Below are positions 8,273-16,631 of a stretch of DNA of 64,000 nucleotides, in pieces. Location of the stretch: assembly GCA_030247675.1 (NCBI GenBank), contig JAOTRX010000012.1:1-64000 (forward strand). The letters run 5' to 3'. This DNA comes from Desulforhopalus sp. GTDB taxonomy: Bacteria > Desulfobacterota > Desulfobulbia > Desulfobulbales > Desulfocapsaceae. Every line of letters begins with the position of its first letter. Position 1 is the first letter of the stretch. The notes beneath the pieces are model-generated. The model saw nothing but the letters and a program-made list of their open reading frames with translations. It was not told where the DNA came from and made no database searches. The position numbers and the translations under genes are program-made.

Positions 8273-10450
8273 TTACACACTAATTTGTCCGTTTTTCAGG
8301 GCCTCAAGGATGTCCTTCTTCGGTCCATCGGCACGGACAACACCCTTGTCGAGTAAAATAATCCGGTTGACCATTGACAGGAGGGAGGCGCGGTGGGTGA
8401 TGAGCACCAGTGTCTTACCAGCCATGATCTGGGTAAGTCTCGTTCTTAAAAAGGATTCGGTTTTGGCATCCATCGAGCTGCTCGGCTCATCGAGGATGAG
8501 AATTTGCGGGTCGAGGAGCAGGGCCCTGGCCATGGCGACGATCTGCCTCTGGCCGCCGGAAAGCAGACGGCCTTGTTCACCGACCGGCATGTCGAAGCCG
8601 AGGGGATGGTTTTTAACGATCTCCATCAAGCCGGATAATTCGGCGGCGCGGAGGATATCGCCATCTCGTGCGAAATCGCAGCCGAGGACGATGTTGTCGC
8701 GGACGGTACCGCGAAACAGGGTGACATCCTGTGGAACGCAACCGATAAAGCGGCGGAGCTCGGAGGGATCTATCTGATGGATATCGGTGCCATCGATGCC
8801 GACCATGCCGCTGTTTGGTTCATACAGTCCAAGGAGGAGCTTGCCAAGGGTGGTCTTGCCGGAACCGATCGACCCGATGATTCCCACCTTCTCGGCCTGG
8901 CCGATTTTCAGGGAAATATCCTTCAGGGCGTTGAAATTTTGTCCCGGATAGGAAAAGCACATATCCTTGAATTCAATCTCTCCTTTCAGTCCGGCCCGGT
9001 GGAGAAAGGTTTTATTGAGGGGCCGTTCGATGGGCATGGCCATGACCTCGTTCAGGGTGTCCATCGACGTTCTCGCCTGGTGGTATCGTGTCGCCAAACC
9101 GACAACCTGAGCCATGGGGGCAATGACCTGCCGGGTCAGCATGACAACGGCGATCAAGCCGCCCTGGGACATTCCGCCGTTGGCAATTATGTAGACTCCG
9201 GCAATTACCACAGCTACCACGGTGATACTCTGTACAAAACTGGCGAGATGGCTGGCCGAAGAGGACAGGAAGCGCGACCGGGCGCCCCAGGTGGAGATGT
9301 GGCCAACCGCCTCCTCCCAGGTCGTTTGTACCTTGCTCTCTGCTCCGAGCATTTTCAGGGTTTCAAGACCATTCAAGCCCTCTACGAGAACGGCATTTTT
9401 TCTCGCCGAGGCGTGGTAGGTTTCTTCAACAGATTTGCGCAGCGGTATCTGGATGAAGAGGGAATAGACAAGGATGATGACTACCGCTGAAATATGGATA
9501 ACGACCGTTGCTCCCGACAGATACCAGATCGCCACCAGGCCGAGGATCAGGAAGGGTAGATCGACAATACCGGTAATCGACAGCGAGGTGATGAAATCGC
9601 GTATATTATCGAATTGCTGGATCTTATTGGCAAAAGACCCGATTGAGTCAGGGCGGGAGGCCATTTTCAGACCGAGGACCTTCTCGAAGATTATCGATGA
9701 GACTTCAAGACTGGCTTTTTTCCCCGCCTCATCGATAAAATATCCCCGTAAACCGCGCATGATGGTCGAGAAAAGGTAGATAACCCCGATACCTATGGCA
9801 AGTACCCAGAGGGTTTCGAAGGCATTATTGGGAATGACCCGGTCATAGACATTGAGGATGAAGAAAGGGGTGGTCAGTCCGAAGACATTGATCAGAAAAG
9901 AGGCCAGCAGCACATCACGATAGATTCGCCAGGAGGAGAAAAGGGTGCTCCAGAACCAGTGGCGGCGAGAGCCCGCCATATCCGAGACGCTTTGTTTTTC
10001 GGGCTGAAATTCCGGAGAAACAAAGATGGCATATCTGACATACTGCGACTCCAGTTCTTCCAGCGGCACGGTGCTTTCCCCGCCACCTGTCTCCGGCAGG
10101 AGAACGGTGGCGGTTTTGGCTTTGGCATCAATGCGCAGCAACACTGCCGCCTTATTTTCTTTGAGGAGGAGGATGCACGGCAGTTCGAGATTGGTGATTT
10201 TTGTAAGCGGCCGCTGAAGGGTTCTGCATGAGAGGCCGGCGCGCTGTGCCGCTCTCGCTGTGAGTTTTACCGTCAGACGATTATCAACAAGCGGCAGACC
10301 TGCCCGCAGGGTCGTCCTTGAAACCGACCGGCCATGCAGTTTTGCCATGATTGCCAGGCAATCGGTCAAGGGATCGTCAATGACATCACTGTCGGAGCTG
10401 AGGCGCCAGTTTGCCGGGGGAGGTGTCGTTGGGCTTAGTATCGCTTTCAT
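8273..10450 (-). CDS. lapB: Type I secretion ABC transporter/ATPase (LapB/LssB-like)
   Basis: 725 residues in the usual T1SS order: an N-terminal C39-peptidase-like domain (about 1-140), a six-helix ABC transmembrane domain (about 165-450) and a nucleotide-binding domain with Walker A (GSIGSGKTT), signature (LLSGGQRQ) and Walker B (ILILDEPSS). Cys31 is present in the first domain, but the Gly after it and a catalytic His are not evident, so the domain is probably a non-cleaving substrate-binding module, as in adhesin exporters. The gene starts 185 bp after lapD, a larger gap than elsewhere in the operon. It should export the adhesin encoded convergently. Confidence 0.94.
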   Translation of the reverse strand: MKAILSPTTPPPANWRLSSDSDVIDDPLTDCLAIMAKLHGRSVSRTTLRAGLPLVDNRLTVKLTARAAQRAGLSCRTLQRPLTKITNLELPCILLLKENKAAVLLRIDAKAKTATVLLPETGGGESTVPLEELESQYVRYAIFVSPEFQPEKQSVSDMAGSRRHWFWSTLFSSWRIYRDVLLASFLINVFGLTTPFFILNVYDRVIPNNAFETLWVLAIGIGVIYLFSTIMRGLRGYFIDEAGKKASLEVSSIIFEKVLGLKMASRPDSIGSFANKIQQFDNIRDFITSLSITGIVDLPFLILGLVAIWYLSGATVVIHISAVVIILVYSLFIQIPLRKSVEETYHASARKNAVLVEGLNGLETLKMLGAESKVQTTWEEAVGHISTWGARSRFLSSSASHLASFVQSITVVAVVIAGVYIIANGGMSQGGLIAVVMLTRQVIAPMAQVVGLATRYHQARTSMDTLNEVMAMPIERPLNKTFLHRAGLKGEIEFKDMCFSYPGQNFNALKDISLKIGQAEKVGIIGSIGSGKTTLGKLLLGLYEPNSGMVGIDGTDIHQIDPSELRRFIGCVPQDVTLFRGTVRDNIVLGCDFARDGDILRAAELSGLMEIVKNHPLGFDMPVGEQGRLLSGGQRQIVAMARALLLDPQILILDEPSSSMDAKTESFLRTRLTQIMAGKTLVLITHRASLLSMVNRIILLDKGVVRADGPKKDILEALKNGQISV

Positions 10451-10541
10451 ATGTCGTTATTTCAAAAATCCTCTTCGGGCGAGAGGTGCCGGAATCGTCA
10501 GGTCGAGAATTTTATAAGTATTTGCGGTATCAATATCGGGT

Positions 10542-10564
10542 CATCTTGGCAGTTTCCCAAGATG
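10542..10564. other. Inverted repeat in the lapD-lapB spacer
   Basis: The arms catcttgg (10542-10549) and ccaagatg (10557-10564) form a perfect 8-bp stem with a 7-nt loop inside the 185-bp gap of the operon. There is no U-tract, so it is not a clear terminator. It could be a processing site, an operator or an mRNA stabiliser. Confidence 0.4.
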
Positions 10565-10635
10565 CGATGGAACTGAGGCAACTGCGGCCTTCCTTCCCCC
10601 CGTGTCATTTTTTCCTTGTTCAAGTGTTGATTGAA

Positions 10636-12600
10636 TTATATGGCTAATTGACTCGGTTTGTCGATGAAGTAACCTTGAATTCCATCAATATTTAAATCTT
10701 TTAGTATTTGATACTGTTTTTCTTCTTCAACGCCTTCGGCAATAACCAGGATGTCCAGGCTATGGGCGACGCTGGTGAGGGAGCCGATAAAGAACTGACT
10801 GTTGCTGTCCGCTGTTTTCAGCTCATCGGTGAAGGCGCGGTCGATTTTTACGTATTTGGGTTGCAGAGACTTTAAATAGCCGAAATTGGCGAAACTTTGG
10901 CCGAAATGATCAAGTCCGATAAAGTGGCCGAGGGCCTTTACCTCCTTGGTGAAATCCTGGAGCAGGGCTAGTTCCTGGGTGGCATTGAATTCAGCAAATT
11001 CAAAGATAATCTGCGGGGCTCCAGGAGGCCGGCTTTTCAAACTGCCGTAGATCCAGGTTATAAAGGATGTATCGCGCAGAGAGGAGGTTGAGATATTTAC
11101 CGCCACTTCATTGCCGCGAATATCTTTGGCCTGAAGCTGCAGGGCCTTCTCAAGGATTATCCTGTCGATGGCCGCAATGCGCTGCAGGCGTTCCGCCAAG
11201 GGAATGAAGACACCGGCACTGAGGATCTGCCCTCCTTCCAGGGTGATGCGGGCAAAAAGTTCAAGGTGCAGTGGTTGATGTCGATCTCTGGCCTGGACTG
11301 TCGTCTGGCCAAAGACGGCGATATCTTTATCGGCAAGGATGCGGTCGAGAATTGCCAGCCACGCCTGTTCACCCCGCGGAATACCCGTGGTTTCAGCGGC
11401 AAGTGGCTCCACTATCCAGCTGTTGGGGCCCTGGTCTTTGGCGGCACTGACTATCCGATCGGCCGTTGAAAGCAGTTCCCCAAGGCCCGTTGCCTGTTGA
11501 TAATGCACACCACCAAGATGGCAAAGATTACTCGGATAGCCGACATCCTCGACCGCCAGACCGCCAACCCCTTTAGTTATTTCTCCGGCAATGTGGCCGG
11601 CCTCTTCCCCGGTGGTATTCGGCAGAAAGATTGCGAAGCTGCCGCCGGAAATACGGGCGAGAGCGGCATTCGGCAGATGGCCGGTGGCGGTGCGGATGCA
11701 GGCGGCAATCCTCTGCAAGAGCAGGTCGCTGTACTGGTAGCCTTTGCTTTGGTTGAGTTCAAGGAGGTTATTCACCTGTAGCAAAAGAAAGGCACCGCGT
11801 ACCGTCGCCGCGTCGGCCTGTTCCATCCCGGCCGTCACCTGTCCTTCCAGATACCGTCTATTGCCAAGGCCGGTGAGGGTATCGCTGTAGGAGCTCTTCC
11901 GCAGATTGTCGGCAATCTGGGCCTGTTCGTCGAACATCTCCTTGATTTTCCTGGTCATGCTGTTCATGGCAACAACCACTCGCCGCAACTCGCGGGTTCT
12001 CGGTAATTTGGTTTGAAACCGGTATTGTCTTTTACAGAGGTCTTCGGCCTGGAGCTCGACCTGCCGGAGAGGCCGCAGCAGGAGCCTGAGGCCGAGGGCG
12101 CCGGAGGCGAGCACCAGGGCGGCGATGATACCGAAGACCTTGGTCATATCGACGGCGGTTTGCCAAAGGGTTTTATAGGCATAGCCGGGGTGGCTTTCGA
12201 CATGAAGATGCCCAAACTGCTGCCATCCGGAGGTGATGAGGGTTTCGGCCTCGGGTGTCGCCAGGGGGATGGCCTTGATAAACCAGGCGGGGACCTCACT
12301 GATGACAACTTCCTGTTTCCGCTCGACGAGGGTCTTTCCCTCAAGGTCTCTGAGGAAGATCTTCCGGTAATAGCCCCGATCAAAGACGGCATTCAACATG
12401 GTGTCGACGGTAGCCATATCATTGTCGCTGATGTGGGGTAGGATCGATAAACCGAGGGATGTCGCTGTGTCCTGAGCGTGCGATTCGAGCTGATCCTGGA
12501 GAAAGGTCCGCGTGCTCTGCAGTTTGATAAACAGCGAAGAGGCAAACAATATGCAAAAGAGTGCGGATGTGAATATGAGCATTTGTCGGTAAAGTGTCAT
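10636..12600 (-). CDS. lapD: LapD-like c-di-GMP receptor (degenerate GGDEF-EAL)
   Basis: 654 residues: membrane helix at 7-26, LapD/MoxY-type periplasmic domain (about 27-150), second helix (about 152-176), HAMP (about 170-225), GGDEF-like and EAL-like domains. The active-site loops are broken: GGSF at 319-322 replaces GGDEF, and LEL at 446-448 stands where EAL should be, so it should bind rather than make or cut c-di-GMP. Trp126 in SGWQQFG matches the periplasmic Trp (W125 in P. fluorescens LapD) that grips LapG. By family knowledge, c-di-GMP binding makes LapD hold LapG and keeps the adhesin on the cell. It begins 15 bp after lapG, with gaggt upstream of its ATG. Confidence 0.95.
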   Translation of the reverse strand: MTLYRQMLIFTSALFCILFASSLFIKLQSTRTFLQDQLESHAQDTATSLGLSILPHISDNDMATVDTMLNAVFDRGYYRKIFLRDLEGKTLVERKQEVVISEVPAWFIKAIPLATPEAETLITSGWQQFGHLHVESHPGYAYKTLWQTAVDMTKVFGIIAALVLASGALGLRLLLRPLRQVELQAEDLCKRQYRFQTKLPRTRELRRVVVAMNSMTRKIKEMFDEQAQIADNLRKSSYSDTLTGLGNRRYLEGQVTAGMEQADAATVRGAFLLLQVNNLLELNQSKGYQYSDLLLQRIAACIRTATGHLPNAALARISGGSFAIFLPNTTGEEAGHIAGEITKGVGGLAVEDVGYPSNLCHLGGVHYQQATGLGELLSTADRIVSAAKDQGPNSWIVEPLAAETTGIPRGEQAWLAILDRILADKDIAVFGQTTVQARDRHQPLHLELFARITLEGGQILSAGVFIPLAERLQRIAAIDRIILEKALQLQAKDIRGNEVAVNISTSSLRDTSFITWIYGSLKSRPPGAPQIIFEFAEFNATQELALLQDFTKEVKALGHFIGLDHFGQSFANFGYLKSLQPKYVKIDRAFTDELKTADSNSQFFIGSLTSVAHSLDILVIAEGVEEEKQYQILKDLNIDGIQGYFIDKPSQLAI

Positions 12601-12615
12601 ACATTCAACCTCACG

Positions 12616-13485
12616 TTATTGAGTAACGTCTCCAATCCCAGCCGGCATCCGGGCCAACAGGTCGTTCCATAATTTCAGCCTGTCGCTTTTGCCAACCAGA
12701 TTGCCGCGGCCCCTTTCTTTCGCCAGCCAGAGCCCCGAACCATTAAAGCTGTATACCGGCAGGAGGTCGGTTCTTTTCGTTGCCGGCAGAATGGTGCCGA
12801 CGATATTATCAAGCACCAGGGGGACGGCATTGGGGGTTTCGTAATAGGTGATGACCATGTGGGCCTGGTTGAGTTTCCAGGCCTTGACATAGGTAATATT
12901 CATTTTGCCTTCAGCGACGCCGAGCATCTTCAAGGTGAAGTATTTGGCCACGGCAAAATCTTCACAATCGCCGCCGTCGCTTGCCAGAAATTCAATGGGT
13001 GTTGCCCAGTAATCAACTTGTTGCCAGTGGATGACATCACTGACAAAATTGATGGTATTGAAAAATTTGTTTACTTTTTCGAGCTTTTGCAAATCGGTGC
13101 CGCCGCTGTTGTCACGGACAAACTGCTGCCAGGCGAGAAGTCGCTGGCGGGCCTCAACCCCATACTTTTTCTCTGCCGCGGCAATGACTGATTGATCAAG
13201 GGTAAAAGGTCCCTTGGCAAAAATAATGAGGGCGGTAAGGAAAAAAAATACAAGAAACAGCAAGGTTCGGACGAGCCGGCCAGGTGCCGTCACGTTAATA
13301 GCCGACCGAACTCGCAGCGCAAGATGCTGGGGGACTCCCGGGTTGGCATATGAGAAAAAAAGAGTGTTGAAGGTGTCAGGATGTGTTCTTCTGAGATGAT
13401 TGAGAAATGCCAGCGGCCGGTTATCGCCCATAAAAAAGCCGGAATACAATGAAAGACCTTTTCGCCACATTAATCGGTTCCTCAT
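12616..13485 (-). CDS. lapG: LapG-like periplasmic cysteine protease
   Basis: 289 residues of the bacterial transglutaminase-like peptidase family (C93). The predicted triad is visible: Cys174 in GGDCEDFA, His209 in QAHMV and Asp226 in VLDN; the acidic residues beside Cys174 match the calcium site of LapG. A hydrophobic segment at 74-90 is the likely export signal or anchor. It would be unusually far from the N-terminus if the ATG at 13485 is used. The ATG at residue 6 (gaggaa 8 nt upstream) or the GTG at residue 65 are alternatives, the latter giving a normal signal peptide. By family role, it clips the N-terminal region of the adhesin when not sequestered by LapD. Confidence 0.93.
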   Translation of the reverse strand: MRNRLMWRKGLSLYSGFFMGDNRPLAFLNHLRRTHPDTFNTLFFSYANPGVPQHLALRVRSAINVTAPGRLVRTLLFLVFFFLTALIIFAKGPFTLDQSVIAAAEKKYGVEARQRLLAWQQFVRDNSGGTDLQKLEKVNKFFNTINFVSDVIHWQQVDYWATPIEFLASDGGDCEDFAVAKYFTLKMLGVAEGKMNITYVKAWKLNQAHMVITYYETPNAVPLVLDNIVGTILPATKRTDLLPVYSFNGSGLWLAKERGRGNLVGKSDRLKLWNDLLARMPAGIGDVTQ

Positions 13486-13552
13486 TGTTTTCCGGAAAAT
13501 CTACCTAATGACAAGGGCGGTGAAGGGTATCAACGCCCTTGTCAGTTTGCTA

Positions 13553-14953
13553 TCAGCTTGCTGAAAGATAGCTGTCACGATTTTCAAAGGTGCGAATCTC
13601 TGAACTGACCTTTACCTTCGAGTCTTTTTGTTCCTTGTCTTGATCTTTTTCTTCATCTTCAACCTGGCTCTCTTTCGGCCATTGGAGATCGAAGGACTTG
13701 ACCAGCATACCTAGGCCGTTGAGGATGCGATAACTGGCGTACAATCCAGTGTAGCTTGCTTCAACGAGCGATTGCTTGGCATCGATAACCTCGGCTTCGG
13801 TATCAAGAACATCAAGGAGTGTGCGCTTGCCAAGGTTGAATTGTTTGGTGTAGGAGGCAGCTGTTTCGGCTGTAGAGGCAACACGCTGTTCGAGGAACTT
13901 GATCCGCTCTTGAGCTGCCTGGTAGGCCATCCAGGAAAGTCGCATGGACTCAACCACTTGCCTGTTGGTATTGTTACGAATCTCCCGTGCTTCACTAATG
14001 AGATGGGCGGTTTCCGCTCTGCGGGCCTCATCCCTGAATCCATGGAAGAGGTTGTAGCGCAGCCGAACCATCGCTATCAGGGAGGCGTCTTTACCATCGG
14101 TATCCAGATCTTCTGTCCAGTTTTGATCAACTTCGATATCAACAATCGGGAAATATGGGGCTTTGGCGACATCGTATTGCTGCTGCCTGGCTACCAGATC
14201 TGCAGTTGCTGATTTAAGTGTTGGGTGCTGCTTGACGGCGGCCTCTTCCGCGTCTTTCAGCGAGGCGGGGAGGAATTTGTCCACGGGCCCCGGCTTTTGC
14301 AGGTCAGTGGGTAAATGACCAACTATTGAGAGATAGTTACTGTGTGCGTCAATCAGGTTGGTCCTGGTGGCAATGACGTTGGCTTGCGCCAGGGAAACAC
14401 GGCCGGCAACCTGATCGCTGTCGGCCTTGCTGGCGACTCCGGAGTCGCTGCGCATTTTAATCTGATCAGCAATACGCATATGGGTATCAAGGTTTTCTTC
14501 GGAGAGGCGAAGCAGCTCCTGCCGCCTCAAGACATTGAGATAGACCTCCGATGTCCTCAAAGCGGAATTTTCAGAAGTTCCTTGAAGGCGATAAGCTGCT
14601 GAACGAACACGAGATTTCTGGCGATCAACCTCGTTTAAAGTGGATAAACCGGCAAATACATTTTGCCGAAGGCTGAGGGTGTATTGTTGTGGATACAAGG
14701 TGTCGTCGAGGGGTTCCTGAACATCCTGGTAGCCAATTCCGGCTGAGGCTTCAAGTGTCGGGAAATACCCTGATTTGGCCTGGCGTACCTCTTGATCCCG
14801 GCCGAGTCTGTTGTATGCCACGCTTCGTACCTCGGGATTGGACTGAAGCATGCCGTTGATCGCCTCTTGGAGTGTCTCTGCCTGAATACTCGTTCCTGTA
14901 AAAAGAAGTGTTCCCCCAATGAGTGTTGTACTGAGTAGTTTGCGTATATGCAT
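13553..14953 (-). CDS. lapE: TolC-family outer-membrane channel (LapE-like)
   Basis: 466 residues with a clear signal peptide (cut near GTSIQA-ETLQ) and two outer-membrane-efflux repeats rich in long amphipathic helices, matching TolC-type trimeric channels. A charged Glu/Asp/Lys tail follows the second repeat. It is the first gene of the minus-strand operon, so a channel is made together with the exporter and adaptor. The RND pump at 48357-52706 lacks its own channel and could in principle share this one, which is inference. Confidence 0.92.
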   Translation of the reverse strand: MHIRKLLSTTLIGGTLLFTGTSIQAETLQEAINGMLQSNPEVRSVAYNRLGRDQEVRQAKSGYFPTLEASAGIGYQDVQEPLDDTLYPQQYTLSLRQNVFAGLSTLNEVDRQKSRVRSAAYRLQGTSENSALRTSEVYLNVLRRQELLRLSEENLDTHMRIADQIKMRSDSGVASKADSDQVAGRVSLAQANVIATRTNLIDAHSNYLSIVGHLPTDLQKPGPVDKFLPASLKDAEEAAVKQHPTLKSATADLVARQQQYDVAKAPYFPIVDIEVDQNWTEDLDTDGKDASLIAMVRLRYNLFHGFRDEARRAETAHLISEAREIRNNTNRQVVESMRLSWMAYQAAQERIKFLEQRVASTAETAASYTKQFNLGKRTLLDVLDTEAEVIDAKQSLVEASYTGLYASYRILNGLGMLVKSFDLQWPKESQVEDEEKDQDKEQKDSKVKVSSEIRTFENRDSYLSAS

Positions 14954-15511
14954 ATTTTTCTCCTACCAGTTGAGTTGAAATACTTTACACAATTTCGTGA
15001 AGATGAATTTATTTCGGTCTTCAATCTTGCCTGGTGGTGTATGGAGTCGACGCCCGGATCATTGCCTTTAGGTGGGATACAATCCAAAGCAGATGTACTG
15101 AACCAGGCTATTGGCGGATCTTTCAGTTCATCTGTTTTTACTAATAAACACCATACTTTTGTTGGCAAGAGCTGCATAGCAACCAGTGGAAGTGGTTTCC
15201 GACGGTTGCATTAAGGAATTTTGTCACCGAACTTATCGAATGTCAAAAAAATGTTGAAAAAGCCTGGCGTTAATGACGGAGTGTCGCTGGCGAATGATAT
15301 GAAATTAAAACCTAATCTTAACGGCAAGTTATCTGAGTATTAGCAAATCAACCAGTGGCTGTATTTCTCAAAGATCTGAAAACGGAAAAAATTATGTATT
15401 CATTTCAGTCCGATGTCACATGTTCGTTTATAATGACCGGCAGGGTGGAAAGTCGGGAAAAGGATCGGTCGACTAAAAACAGGATAATATCCCTATTTTT
15501 CAATTAAAGTC

Positions 15512-15539
15512 TTGAATGTTTTGACCGATGCGCTATATA
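15512..15539 (+). promoter_or_regulatory. Candidate sigma-70 promoter of the Sel1-repeat gene
   Basis: TTGAAT (15512-15517) and TATATA (15534-15539) are separated by 16 bp, about 95 bp upstream of the start codon at 15635. Confidence 0.4.
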
Positions 15540-15564
15540 CGAGCGTTATTTGCAATGGTTCTTC

Positions 15565-15592
15565 GCGATATCCGAATGTTAGCGGATATCGC
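15565..15592 (+). other. Perfect 10-bp hairpin in the leader of the Sel1-repeat gene
   Basis: gcgatatccg (15565-15574) pairs exactly with cggatatcgc (15583-15592) around an 8-nt loop, 42 bp before the start codon and downstream of the candidate promoter. There is no U-tract. It could be an operator or a leader stem. Confidence 0.55.
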
Positions 15593-15634
15593 AGCACCGG
15601 TTTCTTTCGAAAAATATTTACAGGGTTTTGACGG

Positions 15635-16171
15635 ATGAAGGCTTTATGTCGAGTATCTCCGCGGTTTTGTACGATATTTTTATTGTTTTTTCTTTTTTTG
15701 GCTGTTCTGCCTGTTTCTTCTGTTTTCGCCAATAATCCGGAAGATCTTTTTGCCCGTGCCGAGGCTGGGGATTTTAATGCCCAATGCTTCATCGGTCATA
15801 TGTATCTCAGCGGTAAAGGATTGGAACAAGACTTTGAGAAAGCCAGATTTTGGTATGAAAGGGTCAGGGATCAGCAAGGTGCGGATGCCAAGATTGTCGC
15901 CCATGCAAACCTGGTGTTAGGGGTGTTGTACAATTCCGGGAAGGGTGGCAAACAGTGCTCTCGAACTGCTCTGCAATGTTTTGAAAATGCCGCGGAACAA
16001 GGATATACCGACGCTCATATAAACATCGGTCTTATATATGCGAAGGGTCTTGGTGTCCCAAAGGATTTACGGAAGGCCCTGTATTGGTGGCAGCTGGCTG
16101 AAGAAAAAGGTCATCCCTCAGCCGCTAAATACGTATTTGAATTGAAAAAGAAGCTGGCATTGGCCGGTTGA
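15635..16171 (+). CDS. Secreted Sel1-repeat (TPR-like) protein
   Basis: 178 residues: a signal peptide with a strong hydrophobic core (cut near VFA-NN) and about three Sel1-like repeats of roughly 36 residues (motifs AQCFIGHMYLSGKG, LGVLYNSGKGG, INIGLIYAKGLG followed by A..WW..AE). These alpha/alpha solenoids are protein-interaction scaffolds in the periplasm or cell surface. No partner is indicated; the gene is monocistronic, followed by a convergent HMA gene. The exact function cannot be assigned. Confidence 0.85.
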   Translation: MKALCRVSPRFCTIFLLFFLFLAVLPVSSVFANNPEDLFARAEAGDFNAQCFIGHMYLSGKGLEQDFEKARFWYERVRDQQGADAKIVAHANLVLGVLYNSGKGGKQCSRTALQCFENAAEQGYTDAHINIGLIYAKGLGVPKDLRKALYWWQLAEEKGHPSAAKYVFELKKKLALAG

Positions 16172-16313
16172 TATTTTCGATCTTGCCGTTAGCTAATCTG
16201 TTTGGTCCAACCTTTTAATTTCTTTAAGATTGTGCCAATGATCCTTGTTGGTTCATTGGTGATTAATCTGTCCGCCGCAAGTTCAACCGGCCTGTAAACT
16301 ACCCACCAGCGTG

Positions 16314-16511
16314 CTACTCCCCCGGTTCAAAACCGATTTTGCTGATTGCGGCACGAAGCTGCTGACGATCTGCGCCGTTATTGATAAAAGTCGCCTGTCC
16401 TGCCTCAAGGTTTACCACGACCTGTGAAAGGCCGGGAATCTTTTCCAATGCTTTTTGTACCGCACCAACGCAATGCTGGCAGCTCATGCCTTTAATTTTC
16501 AGGGTTTCCAT
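16314..16511 (-). CDS. Heavy-metal-associated (HMA) metallochaperone, CopZ-like
   Basis: 65 residues forming one ferredoxin-like HMA domain with the GMSCQHC metal loop (Cys10, Cys13) and the conserved C-terminal GFEP. Such proteins carry Cu(I) or another soft metal to P-type ATPases such as the one at 17806. It lies 120 bp downstream of the methyltransferase on the same strand and may be co-transcribed with it. Which metal is bound cannot be read from the sequence. Confidence 0.88.
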   Translation of the reverse strand: METLKIKGMSCQHCVGAVQKALEKIPGLSQVVVNLEAGQATFINNGADRQQLRAAISKIGFEPGE

Positions 16512-16631
16512 ACAGTTTTTCCTTTCACGGCAAAGCCGGATAAGTCCTCCGGTGCGAGTTGTTTTAAAAGTGAATTGTTGATTGCGCCAAGGTAATCAAT
16601 GTATCCTCAGGAATAAAGAGGACGCTTAGTT

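Larger units (their letters stand above)
14954..15634. other. Divergent intergenic region, no gene seen
   Basis: About 680 bp between the start of the lap operon (-) and the Sel1-repeat gene (+). It is AT-rich beyond 15200 and contains no convincing ORF; a minus-strand open frame overlapping the TolC gene has no family features. It should hold the promoters of both divergent units. Only one plausible promoter (15512-15539) and one strong hairpin (15565-15592) stand out. Confidence 0.7.

Noticed and set aside
14635-15177. 180-codon minus-strand frame overlapping the TolC gene start
   Set aside because: Overlaps a clear gene with signal peptide, has no family features and an unlikely composition.
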